From Candidatus Foliamicus numerosus (GTDB lineage: Bacteria > Pseudomonadota > Gammaproteobacteria > Steroidobacterales > Foliamicaceae), in assembly GCA_028285945.1 (NCBI GenBank), contig JAPYNE010000017.1:1-45056 (forward strand): 45,056 nt of DNA. The letters run 5' to 3'. The position numbers and the translations under genes are program-made. Under the pieces are notes generated by a model. It did no database searches. It was not told the DNA's origin and saw nothing but the letters and a program-made list of their open reading frames with translations. This document shows, in pieces, positions 7,324 through 16,042 of the stretch. How positions within the stretch are numbered: position 1 is the first letter of the stretch; the number at the start of each line of letters is the position of its first letter.

Positions 7324-7378
7324 AGAACCCATCCTTAGGGGGCTTGGCGGCGACTCCTGTCGCCGCCGCTCCGCCGGA
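7324..7378 (-). repeat. Decayed hairpin element copy H
   Basis: On the minus strand this reads GGCGGCGACAGGAGTCGCCG and then AGCCCCCTAAGGATGGGTTC, matching the inner hairpin and core of copy D, but the outer arms no longer pair. With copy D it accounts for most of the non-coding stretch 7165-7564; the rest shows nothing recognisable. Confidence 0.6.
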
Positions 7379-7447
7379 AGGGGAGAACAGCACAAAGCCG
7401 ACAAGGCCCGTCCTGCGCCCAACCGTTCATGCCCGCAAACTAGAAGG

Positions 7448-7551
7448 TTTTGCCTCGTTCCCTCTTGTGCGGGGCGGCGGCGGCAGGATAGCCGCCGCCG
7501 AGCCCCAAGGATGGGTTCATGCGTCCCCGCACAAGAGGGAACGAGGCAAAA
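7448..7551 (+). repeat. Hairpin element copy D
   Basis: Arms 7448-7474 and 7525-7551 are perfect 27-bp inverted repeats starting TTTTGCCTCGTTCCC. The interior holds an inner hairpin (GGCGGCGGCAGGATAGCCGC) and the core GAGCCCCAAGGATGGGTTCA. The element ends 14 bp beyond the stop of cca and could act as its terminator. Confidence 0.9.
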
Positions 7552-7564
7552 ACCGGAGGGCCGG

Positions 7565-8779
7565 CTAGAGCTTGCCCGCGATTGCGGCGATGCGCCGCCT
7601 CCGCAACTCCCGGCCCAGGCGGGCGCCCTCGTAACCCTCGGCAGCCAGATCCGCCCCCGACACCCGGCTGGCTCTACGGAAAGCCTCGCGAAACACCTCC
7701 GCCGCCGGGTAGTCATGTTCCGTCATGCCCTTGCGGCCCCGGGAATCGGCTTCGCAGGCGACTAGGAAGTCCTCCAGCATGCTGCCTTCCCGAAACGCTC
7801 CCAGCGCCTCCAGCACCTTGAGCAGCGTTTCCGGGCGCAGTTCCGCCGCGCGATGGCAAACGCCGTGAAAACGCGCCACCTGCTCGGCCAGCGCGCGGAA
7901 CCGCCTTGGCGCGCCCAAGCGATCGCACATCTCGCCCACCAGGCGCACGCTGGCCGCCTCATGGCCGCTGTGCCGCGGCCAGTATTTCTTCGGCGTGACC
8001 CCTTTGCCCAGATCGTGCGTCAGCGCCGCAAACCGCACTTCCGCCTTCGACGAAAAGCGCGCCGCCTGCTCCAGCACCATCATCACATGCACGCCCGTGT
8101 CGATCTCCGGATGCCAGCGCTCCGGTTGCGGCACCCCCCATAGCCGGTCGATCTCCGGGAAGACCACCTTCAGCGCACTGCATTCGCGCAATATCTCGAA
8201 AAAGCGCTGCGGCGCGTCCTCGGCCAGCGCCCTCGCCGTTTCCTGCCAGACCCGCTCGGGCACCAGCGCCGCCACCTCGCCGTCCGCCACCATGGCGCGC
8301 ATCAGCGCCAGCGTTTCCGGGGCAAGCCCAAATCCAAGGCCGTGAAAGCGCGCGGCGAAACGCGCCGCGCGCAGTATCCGCACGGGGTCCTCGCGGAAGG
8401 CCGGCGACACATGCCGCAGCATCCTTTGCTCGATATCGCGCTGTCCGCCGTAAGGATCGATGAGATGCCCTTCGGCATCCTCGGCCATCGCATTGATCGT
8501 CAGGTCGCGCCTTGCGAGATCCTCCTCCAGCGTCACCTCGGGGCCGAAATCCACCTCGAAGCCCCGGTAGCCGGGCGCGATTTTGGTCTCGCGCCTGGCC
8601 AGCGCATATTCCTCACGGGTTTCGGGATGCAGGAAGACGGGAAACGAGCGCCCCACCTCCTTGTAGCCTTGGCGCTCGAGTTGGCCAGCGGTGGCGCCCA
8701 CCACCACCCAGTCGCGCTCGCTGATTTCCAGCCCCAGCAGCTGGTCGCGAACCGCGCCGCCTACCAGGTAGCAGTTCAT
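7565..8779 (-). CDS. cca: CCA-adding tRNA nucleotidyltransferase (multifunctional CCA protein)
   Basis: Adds or repairs the 3'-terminal CCA of tRNAs without a template. 404 residues. The class II nucleotidyltransferase head begins with CYLVGGAVRD and ISERDWVVVGA; DLTINAMAED and DPYGGQRDI follow, then the nucleotide-recognition helices (EDPVRILRAARFAARF). A C-terminal HD domain (LTHDLGKGVTPKKYWPRH) is present, as in the gammaproteobacterial multifunctional form with phosphatase and phosphodiesterase activities. It lies 26 bp downstream of the protease gene on the same strand, probably co-transcribed. Confidence 0.95.
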   Translation of the reverse strand: MNCYLVGGAVRDQLLGLEISERDWVVVGATAGQLERQGYKEVGRSFPVFLHPETREEYALARRETKIAPGYRGFEVDFGPEVTLEEDLARRDLTINAMAEDAEGHLIDPYGGQRDIEQRMLRHVSPAFREDPVRILRAARFAARFHGLGFGLAPETLALMRAMVADGEVAALVPERVWQETARALAEDAPQRFFEILRECSALKVVFPEIDRLWGVPQPERWHPEIDTGVHVMMVLEQAARFSSKAEVRFAALTHDLGKGVTPKKYWPRHSGHEAASVRLVGEMCDRLGAPRRFRALAEQVARFHGVCHRAAELRPETLLKVLEALGAFREGSMLEDFLVACEADSRGRKGMTEHDYPAAEVFREAFRRASRVSGADLAAEGYEGARLGRELRRRRIAAIAGKL

Positions 8780-8804
8780 CCCGCTCGAGGCCGGCGCCGG
8801 GAGC

Positions 8805-10205
8805 TCAGGATCGCAGCGGCAGCACCAGCGTGCGGTTGCCGCGGCGGATGCTCAGCACGATGAGCGACTGCCCTTCCGCCACTTTCTTGAACTGCTCGAT
8901 GTTGCGCACGCGCGTGCGGTTGACGGCCACGATCATGTCGTCGGCCCGTAGGCCCGAGCGCTGCGCCGTGCTGCCTTCCTCGATGGTTTCCACCAGCACG
9001 CCCTCATAGTCGCCGGCATCCGAATCCGCGAGCGAGGCACCGATGAGCGCCGGATGAATATCGGTGCCGGTGGCGGCCACCAGACCGCCCAGGATCGCCA
9101 CCACCACCTTGGACTGCCCGTCATCGCCCACGATTTCCAGCGTGACTTCGTCGCCTACTGCGCGCAGACCCACGGCATTCACCAGGTCGCTGCTTGTCTC
9201 GATCTTCTTGTCGTTGACCCGCACGATCACGTCGCCGGGCTCGATTCCGGCCTTTTCGGCCGCCGAGTCGGGCACCACTTCCTGCACGATTGCACCGGAG
9301 GCCTCATCGAGCCCCAGGGTGTCGGCCAGCTCCTGGTCCACGCCGCCCACCACCACGCCCAGCCGCCCGCGGCGAACCTCGCCGAAGTCCAGCAACTGGC
9401 GCATGATCTCGCTCGCAATGGAGGTGGGGATCGCAAAGCCGATGCCGGCGTTGTCGCCCGAGCGCGACAGGATGTTGGACGGAACGCCCACCAGCTCGCC
9501 GCGCATGTTCACCAGCGCCCCGCCCGAATTGCCGGGATTGATCGACGCGTCGGTTTGGATGAAGTCCTGAATCGGGCTGGGCCGGCCCTGCCGGCTCGGC
9601 ATCTGGCCGATGGTGCGGCCCAGCGCGCTCACAATGCCCGAAGTGACCGTGTGCGTCAGGCCGAAGGGATTGCCGATCGCCAGCACGAAGTCGCCCACTT
9701 GCAACGATTCGGAATCGCCCAGCGGCATTTGCGTGAGGTTGTCCGCTTCCTCGAGCTCCAGCAGGGCGATGTCGGTGCCGGGGTCCGAACCGACCACCTT
9801 GGCCTCCACGCTGCGCTGGTCGCTCAAGGTCACCACAATCCTGTTTGAGTTATCGATCACATGGTGGTTGGTGAGCACCAGGCCGCGCTCGGCATCCACG
9901 ATAACGCCCGAGCCCGCCGGCACCGGCCGCGGCTCCCGCTGTTCCTGCCGCGGCGGGTTGGGAAAGAAGCGCTCGAAGAACGGATCGCCGCGGAATGGCG
10001 AGCGGAAGTTCCGCGTGGGCCGGGCAATGGCGATGCTCACCACCGCCGGCTGGGTGGCCTCGACCAGCGGCGCCAAGCTGGGGAAGGGATCGACGGCTAG
10101 CGGCTCCGCAATGCCGGTTTGCGCCTGGGCGCCGTCATGCAGCGCGCCGGCGCCGGAGAGAGCGAGCGTGAGGACGAATAGTGCGATCGGATTTCTGCGT
10201 GTCAT
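8805..10205 (-). CDS. degQ: Do/DegQ-family periplasmic serine protease with two PDZ domains
   Basis: A 466-residue HtrA-family protease and chaperone that degrades misfolded envelope proteins. Residues 1-29 form a signal peptide (IALFVLTLALSGAGAL core, ending AQA). The trypsin-like domain shows His115 in TNHHV, Asp145 in GTDIALLE and Ser227 in NPGNSGGAL. Two PDZ domains follow at about 265-350 and 375-460. The short loop after the N-terminus (FFERFFPNPP) is typical of the DegQ/MucD type. It is followed by cca on the same strand. Nothing marks it as atypical. Confidence 0.93.
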   Translation of the reverse strand: MTRRNPIALFVLTLALSGAGALHDGAQAQTGIAEPLAVDPFPSLAPLVEATQPAVVSIAIARPTRNFRSPFRGDPFFERFFPNPPRQEQREPRPVPAGSGVIVDAERGLVLTNHHVIDNSNRIVVTLSDQRSVEAKVVGSDPGTDIALLELEEADNLTQMPLGDSESLQVGDFVLAIGNPFGLTHTVTSGIVSALGRTIGQMPSRQGRPSPIQDFIQTDASINPGNSGGALVNMRGELVGVPSNILSRSGDNAGIGFAIPTSIASEIMRQLLDFGEVRRGRLGVVVGGVDQELADTLGLDEASGAIVQEVVPDSAAEKAGIEPGDVIVRVNDKKIETSSDLVNAVGLRAVGDEVTLEIVGDDGQSKVVVAILGGLVAATGTDIHPALIGASLADSDAGDYEGVLVETIEEGSTAQRSGLRADDMIVAVNRTRVRNIEQFKKVAEGQSLIVLSIRRGNRTLVLPLRS

Positions 10206-10512
10206 TGACCTGGTCCCGTTGATGTTGGAAGAGATTTGCTGTGCGTTCTTGCCTTGATGCAGAGGTGCCGAAAAGGGTTGCCTGCCTTAAAGCCGGCAAG
10301 CGCCGCAACGCCGCCATGCACAGTCAACCGGCCCATTCATTGTAATCCAGAGGCTGCTGGATGCGCGCCGCATCTTGTGCCGCCTGATTCCGGCCTGCGG
10401 TTGAGGATTTGGCCATTTTATTGAGCTTCGGGACGCGGTTGTAATTGATAGGAATTAGGGTTAAAACAGCAAAGCGCAATTTTTGTGCGAATGGGTGCAG
10501 AAATAGCAATCT

Positions 10513-10577
10513 GGGGTTTTAAGTCTTCCTTTACCCCCTTTTTGCAAAAAAAACCTCAATAAAGTGAGGGGGGTATG
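10513..10577 (+). promoter_or_regulatory. Possible structured leader covering the nrdJ ribosome-binding site
   Basis: The 369-bp gap before nrdJ ends in an AT-rich leader with competing pairings. TACCCCC (10532-10538) can pair with GGGGGTA (10569-10575), hiding the Shine-Dalgarno Gs and the A of the ATG, or ACCCC can pair with the upstream GGGGT (10513-10517). CCTCA (10554-10558) can pair with TGAGG (10565-10569), while AAAACCTC can instead pair with GGGGTTTT (10513-10520). Mutually exclusive pairings suggest a translational switch. No B12-riboswitch consensus was seen. The remainder, 10206-10512, holds no recognised gene and presumably the promoters of both divergent genes. Confidence 0.4.
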
Positions 10578-12725
10578 GGGCAACCGGTCAAGCTGGCCAG
10601 TATTGGCGAAGCAAGAGAGGAAATTTCCTTACAGCCCGCGTCCCTCGATATCTGGGACTCCAAGTACCGCCTTAAAACCAAGAAGGGCGATATTCTCGAC
10701 CAGGAGGTTCACGATACCTACGCCCGGGTGGCGCGCACCCTGGCCGAAGTGGAGCCCGAGGCCATCCGCAGCAAATGGTATGAGTCCTTTCTCTGGGCTC
10801 TGAGCCACGGCGCCGTCCCCGCCGGGCGGATCGTTTCCAACGCCGGCGCCCAAGAGCACAAGCCCGCCACCTCCACCATCAACTGCACGGTGTCGGGAAC
10901 CGTGGGCGATTCCATGAACAGCATTCTGGAGATGGCGCACGAGGCCGGCCTCACGCTCAAGGCCGGCTGCGGCATCGGCTACGAGTTCTCCACGCTGCGC
11001 CCGCGCGGCGCCTACGTGGCCGGCGCCGGCGCCTACACTTCCGGCCCGCTGTCATTCATGGACATCTACGACAAGGTTTGCTTCACGGTGTCGTCGGCCG
11101 GCGGCCGGCGCGGCGCGCAAATGGGCACCTTCGATGTGGGCCACCCGGACGTGAAGGAATTCATCACCGCCAAGCGCGAGGACGGCCGGCTGCGGCAGTT
11201 CAACCTGTCGCTGATGATTACCGACGAATTCATGCAGGCCGTGGAGGCCGGGCGGGACTGGGTGCTGGCCTTTCCGCTGGATCCGTCCGAGGCCGAGGAG
11301 GACAGCTTCGATCTGAACGACACCGGCGGGGTGGTGTGGCGCGAGTGGCCGACCACGAGAGGTTACATCAGCGACCACGAAGGGCGCGTGGCCTGCAAGG
11401 TGTACGGAACGCTGCCGGCCCATGAGTTGTTTGACCTCATCATGCGCTCCACCTACGAATTCGCCGAGCCGGGTTTCATCCTCATCGACCGCGTCAACGA
11501 GATGAACAACAACTGGTACGTGGAGAATATTCGCGCCACCAACCCCTGCGGCGAGCAGCCGCTGCCGCCGTACGGTGCCTGCCTTTTGGGCTCGGTCAAT
11601 CTAACCCGCTTCGTGCGCCGGCCCTTCACCGGCGAGGCGCATTTCGACTGGGAGGAGTTCAACGAGGTCGTGGCGGTTTTCACGCGCATGCTCGACAATG
11701 TGGTGGAGATCAACGGGCTGCCCTTGGGCAGCCAGGTGAGCGAGATCCTGCGCAAGCGCCGCCACGGCATGGGCTTTTTGGGGCTGGGATCGACGCTCGC
11801 CATGCTGCGCATCCGCTACGGCAGTGAGCAATCCACCGAATTTACCGAGCGCGTGGCGCGCGAGCTGGCGCTCACTGGCTGGCGGGCGGGCTTGGAGCTG
11901 TCGCGCGAGAAGGGGCCGGCGCCAATCATGGACGAGGAGTTCGAGGTCACGCCGCAAATGCTGCGCCAGCGCCCGGAAATGGCCGAAGACGGCATCAAGG
12001 CCGGGGACAAGCTGCCGGGCAGGGTGCTCATGGCGCGCTATAGCCGCTACATGCAGCGGGTGGCCGGAGAGGATCCCGAGCTGGTCGAGGCCATTGCTGC
12101 GGAAGGGGCGCGCTTTACCCATCATTCGTCGATCGCGCCCACCGGCACCATTTCGCTGTCGCTGGGCAACAACGCCAGCAACGGCGTCGAACCCAGTTTC
12201 GCCCACCATTACTTCCGCAACGTCATCCGCGAAGGCCGCAAGACCAAGGAGAAGGTGCCCGTTTATTCGTATGAGCTGCTGGCCTACCGCGAACGGATCA
12301 ATCCCGATGCCAATCCCGAAGGCGAGGGCGGGCAGGCGCTGCCCGACTACTTCGTGACTGCCGACGACGTATCGCCCGCGGAGCACGTGGCCATCCAGAG
12401 CGCGGCGCAGAAGTGGGTGGATTCATCCATCTCCAAAACCGCCAACGTGCCCTCGGACTATCCGTACGAGCGCTTCAAGGATATTTACGTGAAGGCTTGG
12501 AAGAGCGGGCTGAAGGGCTGCACCACGTTCCGCTTCAACCCCGCCGCCTTCCAGGGGGTGCTGGTGAAGGAGAAGGACTTGAAGAGCACCTTCTACGTGT
12601 TCCAGCTTGAGGACGGCACCGAGGTGAGGTTCGCCGGCGACGAGGAAGTCGAGTACGACGGCCAAGTGCATACCGCCGCCAACCTCTTTGACGCGCTCAA
12701 GGAGGGCTACTACGGCAAATTCTGA
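10575..12725 (+). CDS. nrdJ: Adenosylcobalamin-dependent (class II) ribonucleotide reductase, catalytic subunit
   Basis: Reduces ribonucleotides to deoxyribonucleotides using a thiyl radical made from coenzyme B12, independent of oxygen. 716 residues. The ten-stranded barrel carries STINCTVSGT (Cys104, one of the substrate-reducing pair), and the radical-site loop ATNPCGEQPLPPYGAC with Asn323, Cys325 and Glu327, then PTGTISLSLGNNASNGVEPS as the phosphate-binding segment. There is no N-terminal ATP-cone. The C-terminus ends at EGYYGKF without the usual redox cysteines; these are in the next gene, as in the split NrdJa/NrdJb enzyme of Pseudomonas. GTGAGG lies 5 nt before the ATG, within a potential hairpin. 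Confidence 0.96.
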   Translation: MGQPVKLASIGEAREEISLQPASLDIWDSKYRLKTKKGDILDQEVHDTYARVARTLAEVEPEAIRSKWYESFLWALSHGAVPAGRIVSNAGAQEHKPATSTINCTVSGTVGDSMNSILEMAHEAGLTLKAGCGIGYEFSTLRPRGAYVAGAGAYTSGPLSFMDIYDKVCFTVSSAGGRRGAQMGTFDVGHPDVKEFITAKREDGRLRQFNLSLMITDEFMQAVEAGRDWVLAFPLDPSEAEEDSFDLNDTGGVVWREWPTTRGYISDHEGRVACKVYGTLPAHELFDLIMRSTYEFAEPGFILIDRVNEMNNNWYVENIRATNPCGEQPLPPYGACLLGSVNLTRFVRRPFTGEAHFDWEEFNEVVAVFTRMLDNVVEINGLPLGSQVSEILRKRRHGMGFLGLGSTLAMLRIRYGSEQSTEFTERVARELALTGWRAGLELSREKGPAPIMDEEFEVTPQMLRQRPEMAEDGIKAGDKLPGRVLMARYSRYMQRVAGEDPELVEAIAAEGARFTHHSSIAPTGTISLSLGNNASNGVEPSFAHHYFRNVIREGRKTKEKVPVYSYELLAYRERINPDANPEGEGGQALPDYFVTADDVSPAEHVAIQSAAQKWVDSSISKTANVPSDYPYERFKDIYVKAWKSGLKGCTTFRFNPAAFQGVLVKEKDLKSTFYVFQLEDGTEVRFAGDEEVEYDGQVHTAANLFDALKEGYYGKF

Positions 12726-12800
12726 ATGGTCGCCCGGAAACCGTTCGAGAGCCAATAGAGCCAATAGAGCCAACAGCACAGAAACCGGACCCCATTTGCA

Positions 12801-13619
12801 ATGACTGAAGCCGCCAAGAAAATTTCCGCCAAGATCGTGGCCTACCGCGTGGAGCAGCCGCCAGCCGCCGCCGAAGCCTCAGCTGCCCCTGAGGCGGGCA
12901 TTCCCGCCGCTCCCCCCGAGTCCGCCGCGCCGCCTGTTCCGGCACCCGGCGCCGCCCCCAAAGCTGCTCCGCTCCCCGCCGCCCGACAGGCGCTGTCTTC
13001 GCGCACGGCCAGCGACGACGGCAAGGTGGTGCGCATGCACGAGGGCTTGGAGCGTCCGGAACGCTTGGAGGGCACCACCTACAAGGTCAAGACGCCGGTG
13101 TCGGACCACGCCATGTATGTGACCATCAACGACATCGTGCTGAACGAAGGCACGGCCGACGAGCGCCGCCGCCCGTTCGAGATCTTCATCAACTCCAAGA
13201 ACCTCGACCACTACCAGTGGATCGTGGCGCTGACCCGGGTGATGTCCGCTGTGTTCCGCAAGGGCGGCGACGTGGCTTTCCTAGTGGACGAACTCAAGGC
13301 CGTGTTCGATCCCCGGGGCGGATACTGGCAAGCCGGCGGCGTGTACATGCCTTCCATCATCGCCGAACTCGGTTGCGTGGTGGGCGAGCACTTGGAGAAC
13401 ATCGGCTTTCTGGGCCAGCCGGAGATGGACGAGGAGCAGCGGCGGCTGCTGAACGCCAAGCGCCGGGATTACGAGGATGCTCAGCGCCAGGAGGATGCCT
13501 TCGCCAAAAGCGCCTTCCCCGCCGGCGCGCAGCTTTGCGGGCGCTGCCACACTGCGGCGGTCGTGATGATGGACGGCTGCCTGACCTGCCTCAACTGCGG
13601 CGACTCGAAGTGCAGCTAG
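12801..13619 (+). CDS. NrdJb: TSCPD-domain partner of the class II ribonucleotide reductase
   Basis: A 272-residue second half of a split class II reductase. Residues about 15-70 are a low-complexity Ala/Pro linker; about 90-210 form the TSCPD domain (TPVSDHAMYVTINDIVLNEG...KNLDHYQWIVALTRVMSAVF). The C-terminus carries six cysteines, CGRCH and CLTCLNCGDSKC, suited to a zinc ribbon or to re-reducing the active-site disulfide of NrdJ. It lies 75 bp after nrdJ on the same strand; that spacer contains the 9-nt block GAGCCAATA repeated about three times (12747-12775). No clear Shine-Dalgarno site precedes the ATG, so the start could be a little different. Confidence 0.88.
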   Translation: MTEAAKKISAKIVAYRVEQPPAAAEASAAPEAGIPAAPPESAAPPVPAPGAAPKAAPLPAARQALSSRTASDDGKVVRMHEGLERPERLEGTTYKVKTPVSDHAMYVTINDIVLNEGTADERRRPFEIFINSKNLDHYQWIVALTRVMSAVFRKGGDVAFLVDELKAVFDPRGGYWQAGGVYMPSIIAELGCVVGEHLENIGFLGQPEMDEEQRRLLNAKRRDYEDAQRQEDAFAKSAFPAGAQLCGRCHTAAVVMMDGCLTCLNCGDSKCS

Positions 13620-13798
13620 CGCGCCGTTCGGCAAATAACTTCCGTGCGGCGCGCGGCATGTTTTCTTTCCGGCAAGGCGCTGCGGCGCAGTGCGGCGGGC
13701 TGCGGTCGGACCCGCGCCCGAGCAAGGAGCGACACAGCCGGAGGAGGAAACGGGGCTGCGGGATAAGGCAGTGATTCGCGGGACAGCGCGCTAGGGCT

Positions 13799-14566
13799 GT
13801 GGTCAGCGGCCTGTTCGATCTTCGCGGCAAGCTCGCGCTCGTGACTGGGTCAAGGCGCGGCATAGGCAAGGCCATCGCTGTTGGCCTTGCTGAGGCGGGC
13901 GCGGACATTATCGGCGTGTCGGCCACGCTTGAGCTTTCGGGCTCCCGGGTGGAGAGCGCCGTGCGCCGCGCCGGCCGGGCATTCCATGCCTACCAGTGCG
14001 ACTTCGGGCGGCGCGACCGGCTCTACGAGTTCATTGCCGCAGTACGCAAAGCTCACGGCGCGGTGGATGTGCTGGTTAACAATGCCGGCGCCATAAGGCG
14101 CGCGCCCGCCGCCGAGCACAGCGACGAGGACTGGGACCGGGTGCTGGAAGTGAACCTAAGCGCCCAGTTCATATTGAGCCGGGAATTAGGCCGCGATATG
14201 GCCGGGCGGGGCTCGGGCAAAATCATTTTCACCGCCTCGCTGCTTTCGTTTCAGGGCGGGGTCACAGTTCCCGGATATGCCGCCAGCAAGGGCGGCCTCA
14301 AGCAGCTCATCATGGCGTTGTCCAACGAATGGGCCGACAAAGGCCTGAATATCAACGGAATCGCGCCCGGCTACGTGGAAACCGACAACACAGCGGCTTT
14401 GCGTGCGGACCCGCAGCGGTTTCGGGCGATCCTTGAGCGCATTCCGCAGGGCCGCTGGGGAACGCCGGATGACTTCAAGGGCCCCGCAGTGTTCCTGGCA
14501 TCCGCCGCATCCGATTACGTGAACGGCAGCATCCTGCTCGTGGATGGCGGCTGGATGGGGCGGTAG
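13799..14566 (+). CDS. kduD: 2-deoxy-D-gluconate 3-dehydrogenase / KduD-type SDR
   Basis: A 255-residue SDR. It has the NAD-binding TGSRRGIGKAIA (about 17-28), NNAGAIRR, the catalytic Tyr in GYAASKGG and a C-terminal DGGWMGR typical of KduD/2-deoxygluconate dehydrogenases. KduD reduces 2,5-diketo-3-deoxygluconate to 2-keto-3-deoxygluconate, the step after KduI, whose gene is further along the same strand. The start is a GTG at 13799 with AGGG 4 nt upstream. The stop overlaps the GTG of dctP by one base, so this is the first gene of the uronate operon. Nothing recognisable lies in 13620-13798 apart from a GACAGCG motif at 13782. Confidence 0.85.
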   Translation: MVSGLFDLRGKLALVTGSRRGIGKAIAVGLAEAGADIIGVSATLELSGSRVESAVRRAGRAFHAYQCDFGRRDRLYEFIAAVRKAHGAVDVLVNNAGAIRRAPAAEHSDEDWDRVLEVNLSAQFILSRELGRDMAGRGSGKIIFTASLLSFQGGVTVPGYAASKGGLKQLIMALSNEWADKGLNINGIAPGYVETDNTAALRADPQRFRAILERIPQGRWGTPDDFKGPAVFLASAASDYVNGSILLVDGGWMGR

Positions 14567-15549
14567 TGCCGCATGCCGCCCGGATTCTGCTGCTCGGCGG
14601 CCTGCTGGCGCTGCCGGGTCCGTTTGCGCTAGGGCAGGAAACCATCCGGATCAGGGCCGCCGACATTCAGGACGCCGGCTACCCCACCGTGCGCGGCATG
14701 GAAGCGATGGCCGAGCGGCTCGACCGGGAAACCGAGGGCCGCATCCGCATGAAAATCTACCCGGGGGCGCAGCTCGGAGACGAGCGCGACATGCTTGAAA
14801 TGACTATTTTCGGCGGAATCGACATCAGCCGCACCAGCATCGCTCCGCTGAATTCAATCGCGCCCGAGACCAGCGTATATTCCCTGCCGTTCCTGTTTCG
14901 CTCCACCGAACACATGCGCCGCGTCCTCGACGGCCCGATCGGCGACGAAATTCTCGCTGCCTTGGAGCCCCACGGCTTGATAGGCCTGTGCTATTACGAT
15001 GCCGGCGCGCGCAGCATGTACAACCGGATGGGACCGATCCACTCCCCGGTCGATCTTAAGGGGATGAAGGTGCGGGTGATGAACTCGGAGGTTTTCGTGG
15101 ACATGATGTCCGCCCTCGGAGCCAACGCCACGCCCATGGGGTTCGGGCAGGTCTATGAGTCGCTTGCCTTGGGCACGATAGACGCGGCGGAAAACAACTG
15201 GCCGTCGTATGAGTCCTCGCGGCATTTTGAAGTGGCGCCGCACTACAGCGTTACCCAGCATGTGATGGTTCCGGAGGTGCTGGTCATGTCGCGCTACCGA
15301 TGGCGAAAAATGTCAGCGCAGGACCGGGCTTTGCTTCGCCGGGCCGCAAAGCAGTCGGTGCCCGTAATGCGGAAGCTCTGGGATGCGCGGGTGATGGCCT
15401 CGCGCAACGCCATGGCCGAAGCCGGCGTGGAGATCGTGGACGGCATCGATAAGCGGCCCTTCATGGATGCCATGCGACCGCTGTACGGCCAGTACCTCAA
15501 AGACCCGGCGCTCAAGGACTTGGCGGAGAGAATACGTGCCGTCCCTTGA
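14566..15549 (+). CDS. TRAP transporter substrate-binding protein (DctP family)
   Basis: A 327-residue periplasmic solute-binding protein. Residues 1-24 are a signal peptide (RILLLGGLLALPGPFALGQ). The mature part shows the DctP pattern: TEGRIRMKIYPGAQLGDERD, then a central block with LKGMKVRVMNSEVFVDMMSALGANATPMGFGQVY and the conserved Arg that binds a carboxylate (KVRVM), and ENNWPSYESSRHFEV. TRAP systems carry acidic sugars and other carboxylates, so with kduD and kduI the ligand is likely a uronate or unsaturated uronate-containing saccharide. The start GTG overlaps the kduD stop. Confidence 0.9.
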   Translation: MPHAARILLLGGLLALPGPFALGQETIRIRAADIQDAGYPTVRGMEAMAERLDRETEGRIRMKIYPGAQLGDERDMLEMTIFGGIDISRTSIAPLNSIAPETSVYSLPFLFRSTEHMRRVLDGPIGDEILAALEPHGLIGLCYYDAGARSMYNRMGPIHSPVDLKGMKVRVMNSEVFVDMMSALGANATPMGFGQVYESLALGTIDAAENNWPSYESSRHFEVAPHYSVTQHVMVPEVLVMSRYRWRKMSAQDRALLRRAAKQSVPVMRKLWDARVMASRNAMAEAGVEIVDGIDKRPFMDAMRPLYGQYLKDPALKDLAERIRAVP

Positions 15550-16042
15550 GCAGCGGCTGGACCGGACGGCCGGAATCCTAGCCGGTTTCGTTCTCAAGGC
15601 CGCCGCGGCGGGACTGGTCGCCATGACCTTGGCGATCGCTTGGCAGGTGTTCGCGCGCTATGTTCTGAACGACAGCTCACCTTGGTCCGAGGCCGCAGCC
15701 TTGATCGTGATGGTGTGCTTCGTGCTCCTAGCCGCAGCCGCAGGGGTGCATGAGAAATTCCACTTGGGATTCCGCTGGCTGGTATCCATGCTTCCAATCC
15801 GCTTGAGGCGGACTGTGTTCGTTTCCGGACAGGCGCTGATCATGGCCTTCGGCGTCGGCATGGCGGTCAACGGGATGGCCTTGGTGGACTACACGGCCAC
15901 GCATGTCATCCCCGTGCTTGGTATTTCGAGGTCGGTGGCCTATTGGCCCTTCGTGGTTTGCGGAGTACTCATGGCGCTGTTCGCCTTGGTCAATTCCGTG
16001 GCCCTGTTATTAGGAAGGAGGGATGCCGACCCATGGAGCTAG
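15536..16042 (+). CDS. TRAP transporter small permease (DctQ family)
   Basis: A 168-residue inner-membrane protein with four predicted transmembrane helices, the first around VLKAAAAGLVAMTLAIAWQV and followed by FARYVLNDSSPWSEAAA, the most conserved DctQ segment. The start is taken as GTG 15536, with GGAGAG about 8 nt upstream, overlapping the end of dctP by 14 nt; a longer in-frame opening lacks sense within dctP. It pairs with DctM to form the sodium-driven carrier. Confidence 0.88.
   Translation: MPSLEQRLDRTAGILAGFVLKAAAAGLVAMTLAIAWQVFARYVLNDSSPWSEAAALIVMVCFVLLAAAAGVHEKFHLGFRWLVSMLPIRLRRTVFVSGQALIMAFGVGMAVNGMALVDYTATHVIPVLGISRSVAYWPFVVCGVLMALFALVNSVALLLGRRDADPWS

Noticed and set aside
10324-10509. 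Small open frame on the minus strand upstream of nrdJ
   Set aside because: No Shine-Dalgarno site, AT-rich promoter-like DNA and no recognised family.
10206-10574. Cobalamin riboswitch upstream of nrdJ
   Set aside because: The gene product uses B12, but I could not find the B12-box or the conserved core; an AAAGCCGGCAAGCGCCGC stretch only vaguely resembles it.
12747-12775. Triple GAGCCAATA repeat between nrdJ and nrdJb
   Set aside because: Too short to assign a role; likely slippage in the spacer, mentioned only in the nrdJb entry.
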